A stretch of DNA of 64,000 nucleotides from NCBI RefSeq assembly GCF_026210795.1, contig NC_089442.1:3100001-3164000 (forward strand). The letters are read 5' to 3'. Positions 60,106 through 64,000 of this stretch are shown in pieces. Source of the DNA: Rhizophagus irregularis (taxonomy: Eukaryota > Glomeromycota > Glomeromycetes > Glomerales > Glomeraceae). A program made the position numbers and the translations under genes. The notes under the pieces are model-generated. The model worked only from the letters and a program-made list of their open reading frames with translations, was not told the origin of the DNA and searched no databases. Positions within the stretch are counted from its first letter, which is position 1; every line of letters begins with the position of its first letter.

Positions 60106-62067
60106 TTATTCAATAACAACTTTATCCCCAACCAAAATTGAAAATATAATAGCATCCATAAAATAAGAAATTGCAATTGAATTCCATATAATATTCCAGT
60201 TTCTTCCCGTAGCATCTAAGATCCATCCCGTTAATGATACACCTAAAATTGCCGGGATCATACCCAGAGAATTAGCAAGACCAAAAATTACACCACTATA
60301 TCGTGGAGCAATATCCAACTTTATAATTTTAAATACAGTACATTAAAATAAGATATTTAAACAATGATTGTTAAATTATAAAATTTAGCATCTTAAACTA
60401 GAATCCTCACCTGAGAAATTTTAACTCCTGCAATTGAAAAAGAATTTAATCCAGTTCCTATAGATATAAGAATAATTCCTTGTAATGGGGTCTTTGCTAC
60501 ATATGTCGCCTTTTTCAAACACATAATATAAATAAACAAATGCGTTATATTAAAAACATAAAATAATGCTTGTTTTTTACTTACTAATAAAAGGAATGTG
60601 GCAAAACCCCAACTACTAATTATCTGAGCAATTCTCCTTACAATGACAACACGGACTTTAATTTTGCATGTCATATAGTCAGCAAGTGTTCCAACAAATA
60701 ATACAGATATACCCTGAACAATATAAGGAAGAACTAGCAGATACAATATTTAAATACAAAATCAATATTATTATAGTTTGCTCATATCATATATATCATA
60801 TATGCAACATTTACCTGTAAAATATCCTAAATGTTTTATATCTACTCTGAAACGATCAAGATAATAAGTAGGAAGCCAATTAAGGAAAACAAAGTAACCC
60901 CAATTATTGAAAACATTCGCGACTTTAAGAACAAATTTAAACATAAAAATAAACCATATAATTTAGGACAATAAACACAAAACATTTTTTTTCAAATTTT
61001 ACCAAGTATAGCCCACACTTCCCGTCTAGAAAGAATTAACCTCCATGGGATACGTGAAGGATTGGAACTTTTTGCGTCAACATTTTCTTCTGTGTTATTA
61101 TCTTGGGTAACTTCGTTGTCTTCAATAATATCAATAACATTTTCACTGTTTCTATTTATTACTTCTTCTTCGCTAGTGGGTAAACTAATGTAACCAGATC
61201 TACCACTTACGCTGTGATTATTCTTTAAAATTAAATTTAATTCTTCTTTTGAAATTCCCTTATAAGTACTTGGATCGCTTCCACCATAAATTTGCCAAAA
61301 CAATGACCATACAAGCCCAATAACTCCAAATACCCAAAAAATACTCTGCCATCTCCAAGGGCCTGATCCCAACCATGTAGATACAGGTAAAGCAATTATA
61401 TTACCAATATTAATTGAAGCTGACATAATTGCAGCAGTGCGAGAACGTTCTTCTTGTGGAGCCCAAGATGCAGTTAATGAATAAGCAGATGGAATACAAG
61501 CACCTTCTGCAATGCCAAGTAGAATTCGGCATGACAGAAGGTAACTCAAACCTAGCTTGGCAGCACTGGGAGTGAACAAAGTAAAAGTAGTCCAACCAAA
61601 AGCGGCTAAATGCCAATATAAAAAAAGGTCAAAGTTCCATTTATAAATCCGGACACCAATAAAGATATTTTCAGTATTAAACAAAATCATTTTTTCACAA
61701 TTATAATAATCCTTCAGAATACTCACCAACTCCAAGCACCAATTTTCCACCAAACCTATCTGCAAACGCTCCTCCCAAAACCTGCGTGCTTATATAACCT
61801 ATAAAAAACGAAGATAATACTAGTCCCTGAATTGTGGAGGACCAGCCAAATTCTTTGGCCATATAAATAATGGCAACAGCTATATTAGAGCGATCTTTTG
61901 GGGCAATATTATTAAATATAAATTGACTGGAAGCCCGTAAGTTAGGAATTTAGTCAAATAAATTAATTTTAACCTGCATAATTTATTAAAATGGCAAGTG
62001 CACAAAGGCCGAGTACAATGAACCGCTTCGGAATATATAAATTCTGCCACACCCACAACGTACTCAT
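60106..62067 (-). CDS. MFS transporter, SLC17/PHT4-like anion transporter
   Basis: Seven exons on the minus strand: 61974-62067, 61727-61894, 61003-61605, 60815-60922, 60585-60733, 60411-60509, 60106-60318. The introns are 75-121 bp, and all junctions close the frame, giving 477 aa. It is a 12-helix major facilitator. 'NYADRSNIAVAIIYMAKEFG' in helix 1-2 and the motif-A loop 'GGAFADRFGGKLVLG' are typical of the anion:cation symporter (SLC17, plant PHT4/ANTR) family. Later landmarks include 'RILLGIAEGACIPSAY', 'WRWQSIFWVFGVIG', 'WGYFVFLNWLPTYY' and the helix-11/12 end 'GMIPAILGVSLTGWILDATG'. A long hydrophilic, acidic loop (about residues 225-290) separates the two halves. The substrate cannot be told from sequence: phosphate, organic anions or carboxylates are all possible. 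The coding region is intact. Confidence 0.9.
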
Positions 62068-62639
62068 TCTTTTTTTGAATAAATAAGTAATTTTAAAGAT
62101 GCTAAAAGACCAAAATCAAGCAGATCTGAATATATAGCAATCGTGGTTTCTATGTATGTACAGCACTCAATATTATATGGTATAGTTTTCTATGGGAATG
62201 TATAGTCTTTATTATATTATTTCCGCACATGTACGGAAAACTATACATGTACGATTATGTTTTCTACGTAGGGAATGTATGGCTTTTTATAATCTACTCT
62301 GAGGTTACAGAATTATGTTATTTATGTATTTCCATACATTGTGGATTATCAGTGCACAAATCTGGATTTAGCATTGTTTGAAATATTTTATCATTTTCAG
62401 TTTTCAGCTAGTGTTTTTTCTTTTTATTTTTGTTCTTAGAAAATACATGCCATTCACTAGTACTTGTTTCCCTCCTCCAAAGGAATAACTTTGAAGACAC
62501 ATTTCACTCTTGTAGAAGTAAAATTAGGCGCGTATGCTGTAAACACTTCAGAAAAACCTATTTAATCATTAACTTATGAAAAAAAATTTAAATTGATTTC
62601 TTGTGTTTAATAAACTTTAATAGTGGCGATATCGTATTA
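62068..62639. other. upstream region of the transporter gene
   Basis: No gene. Probable promoter of the minus-strand transporter. It contains a 'TTTCTATG(T)GGGAATGTATAG' motif in diverged copies near 62190 and 62260, and 'ACATGTACG' inverted pairs at 62225-62255. Confidence 0.45.
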
Positions 62640-62980
62640 TTGCCTTTTTCTAATTACTGTGATCTAGCATTATTTAATAAAAAAAAAAAAATTTAAGAAA
62701 ACGTGAAAATAAAAATTTTATTGTATTTTCAAATAAAGAGGTATGATTATAAGCTAAAAATTATAATTTTAAGAAATTTTTAAATAAATTTACTTATCAC
62801 TTTTCAAATTTTGTGTAACATTATTGTTTTTAAAAAGTTACTTATAAGTAAACTTATTTAAACATTGAAAATTATTTCTTAAAATTATAATTTTTAGCTT
62901 ATAATCATACTTTCTTTTATTTTCATAAAATTTTTTTTTTATTAAAATAATGCTAAATCACAGTAATTAGAAAACGGCAA
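62640..62980. mobile_element. TA-flanked foldback MITE
   Basis: 341 bp with long inverted arms. The left starts 'TTGCCTTTTTCTAATTACTG', and the right ends 'CAGTAATTAGAAAACGGCAA'. Inner blocks 'ATGATTATAAGCTAAAAATT' and its complement at about 62900 pair as well. TA lies immediately outside both ends (62638-62639, 62981-62982). No coding capacity. Confidence 0.85.
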
Positions 62981-63307
62981 TAAAAAAATAGGTAAAGTTA
63001 ATGATCTAAAAAGTTCAATTTTAACTTTAAAAACATCTTTGAAAATTATGAGTTTTAGATTGTGAATTATTGGAGTCATATTATTGTGGTTATTATGTTT
63101 GAATTTTATATAACTAAGATTTTCGTTTTAGTTATTTTGAAATCAAGAACGAGACATTTTCATTTTTAAAATCATTAATTCGTGATCCGTCAAGCTGTGA
63201 TTGACATATACAGTAATATATACGGGACGATTTATATATATTTTAACCGTTTTTCAGAATCCTTCTAATCTGACTTATTAAACTACTTCTAAAGTAATAC
63301 CAAAGCA
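62981..63307. other. short spacer
   Basis: AT-rich spacer between the MITE and the terminal pseudogene. Nothing assignable; it may include the old promoter of that gene. Confidence 0.4.
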
Positions 63308-64000
63308 ATGTCAAAGCAAAAAGAATACTCAGTTTCACTTATTTCTGCAGGAGAACTTGTAGACAACTTGCATTATGGACCATATGCTAGATAATGGTGG
63401 TTAGCTCGCCCAACTAATGATAATACGGCAAATATGCCTTTTTATCCACTTCGTCTTGGTATGAAACACTTGCTACAATAAATAAACGTGATTTTATCAT
63501 TACAGTAGTTCAAGGAAATACTGAAGATACTACAGGCTCTAATTATAATGGGTTCCAAGTTCCAACCCAGATATACTGTACATGTCGTTCTGAAGGTTTA
63601 TGTAGTAACGTTATATATGTAATAGTTGTGTTTCAAAAAATCCTGATTGGAATTATGTAAAGTTCTTTTATACATGATTATAACCATTCTCGATCATTAT
63701 TTTTCAAGAATTTGACGATGATGAAGCAATTGTTAGAATTTATAAAGAATTTCAAAAAATATGCATCTTTTGTGATGCTAATCCTAATTTAATTTGGAAA
63801 AAAATTGCAATATTAACAAACTGAAAGGAAGCACCCTCTTTGGACTTGAACATAATGAAATAAAATTAGTAATTGATCGAGAAAAAATTCCTTATTGTAC
63901 GACTGATGACTAGAAAATGAAGAAATTATGAATAAAGTTTTCAATTACCATTTGAAAAAACGTGTTTTAACGTCTATTAATTGGAAAAATTTTTTTATTG
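63308..64000 (+). pseudogene. broken gene of unknown family, truncated by the window edge
   Basis: ATG at 63308 opens 'MSKQKEYSVSLISAGELVDN', continuing to 'YGPYAR' and a stop at about 63392. The same frame resumes with 'WWLARPTNDNTANMPFYPL'. Out-of-frame continuations include 'FIITVVQGNTEDTTGSNYNG', 'DEAIVRIYKEFQKICIFCDA' (about 63720-63780) and 'KLVIDREKIPYCTTDD' (about 63865-63910). An intron may account for the gap at 63595-63700. Several stops and frame changes argue for decay. No family was recognised, and the 3' end lies outside the window. Confidence 0.5.

Overview
The window looks like nuclear DNA of a fungus, most probably an arbuscular mycorrhizal Glomeromycotina species close to Rhizophagus. 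That assignment is inference. It rests on very AT-rich, gene-poor DNA full of A/T homopolymers, spliced genes with short (75-120 bp) GT-AG introns, an F-box/LRR gene, a very-large-GTPase (VLIG-type) gene, CRN/REase-type effector remnants, decayed FAR1-type MULE and Tc1 transposases, and many foldback MITEs. No bacterial operons, rRNA genes or CRISPR arrays were seen.

Layout. 0-7.3 kb: a single-exon 1555-aa VLIG-type GTPase after a gene-free lead-in. 9.4-12.1 kb: two families of locally duplicated sequence around one orphan ORF. 13.7-17.2 kb: a Myb/SANT-like gene (+) and a SAP-domain, Gln-rich gene (-) that converge on an AT-rich spacer. 22.1-23.8 kb: a 4-exon orphan gene (-). 28.4-30.4 kb: a 4-exon two-span membrane protein (-). 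33.7-35.4 kb: a 2-exon F-box/LRR protein (+). 36.0-42.6 kb: an AT-rich tandem array with higher-order structure, split by a 3625-bp MULE carrying a 9-bp target duplication; a MITE sits in the array and another inside the MULE. 43.6-45.3 kb: a complete 6-exon arginase (-). 45.3-54.3 kb: gene-free DNA ending in a PolB-type remnant and a one-ended Tc1 element. 54.8-59.7 kb: decayed accessory genes, including an unknown family, a coiled-coil ORF, a CRN/PD-(D/E)XK-type remnant, and an unusual coiled-coil/F-box/retropepsin-like/acidic-tail pseudogene. 59.8-63.0 kb: a complete 7-exon MFS (SLC17/PHT4-like) transporter flanked by two TA-flanked MITEs. 63.3-64.0 kb: another broken gene running off the edge.

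The intact genes have ordinary cellular roles: arginine catabolism, anion or organic-solute transport, ubiquitin-ligase substrate choice, chromatin or RNA binding, and a large dynamin-like GTPase. They are unlinked eukaryotic units, not an operon. Splice models were built by eye from GT-AG signals and reading-frame continuity. For the SAP gene, the 22-kb orphan, the membrane protein, the F-box gene, the arginase and the transporter, every junction closes the frame. The most unusual items are the domain mix of the 58.4-59.7 kb pseudogene, the tandem P-loops of the VLIG protein, and the nested array/MULE/MITE structure at 36-42.6 kb.
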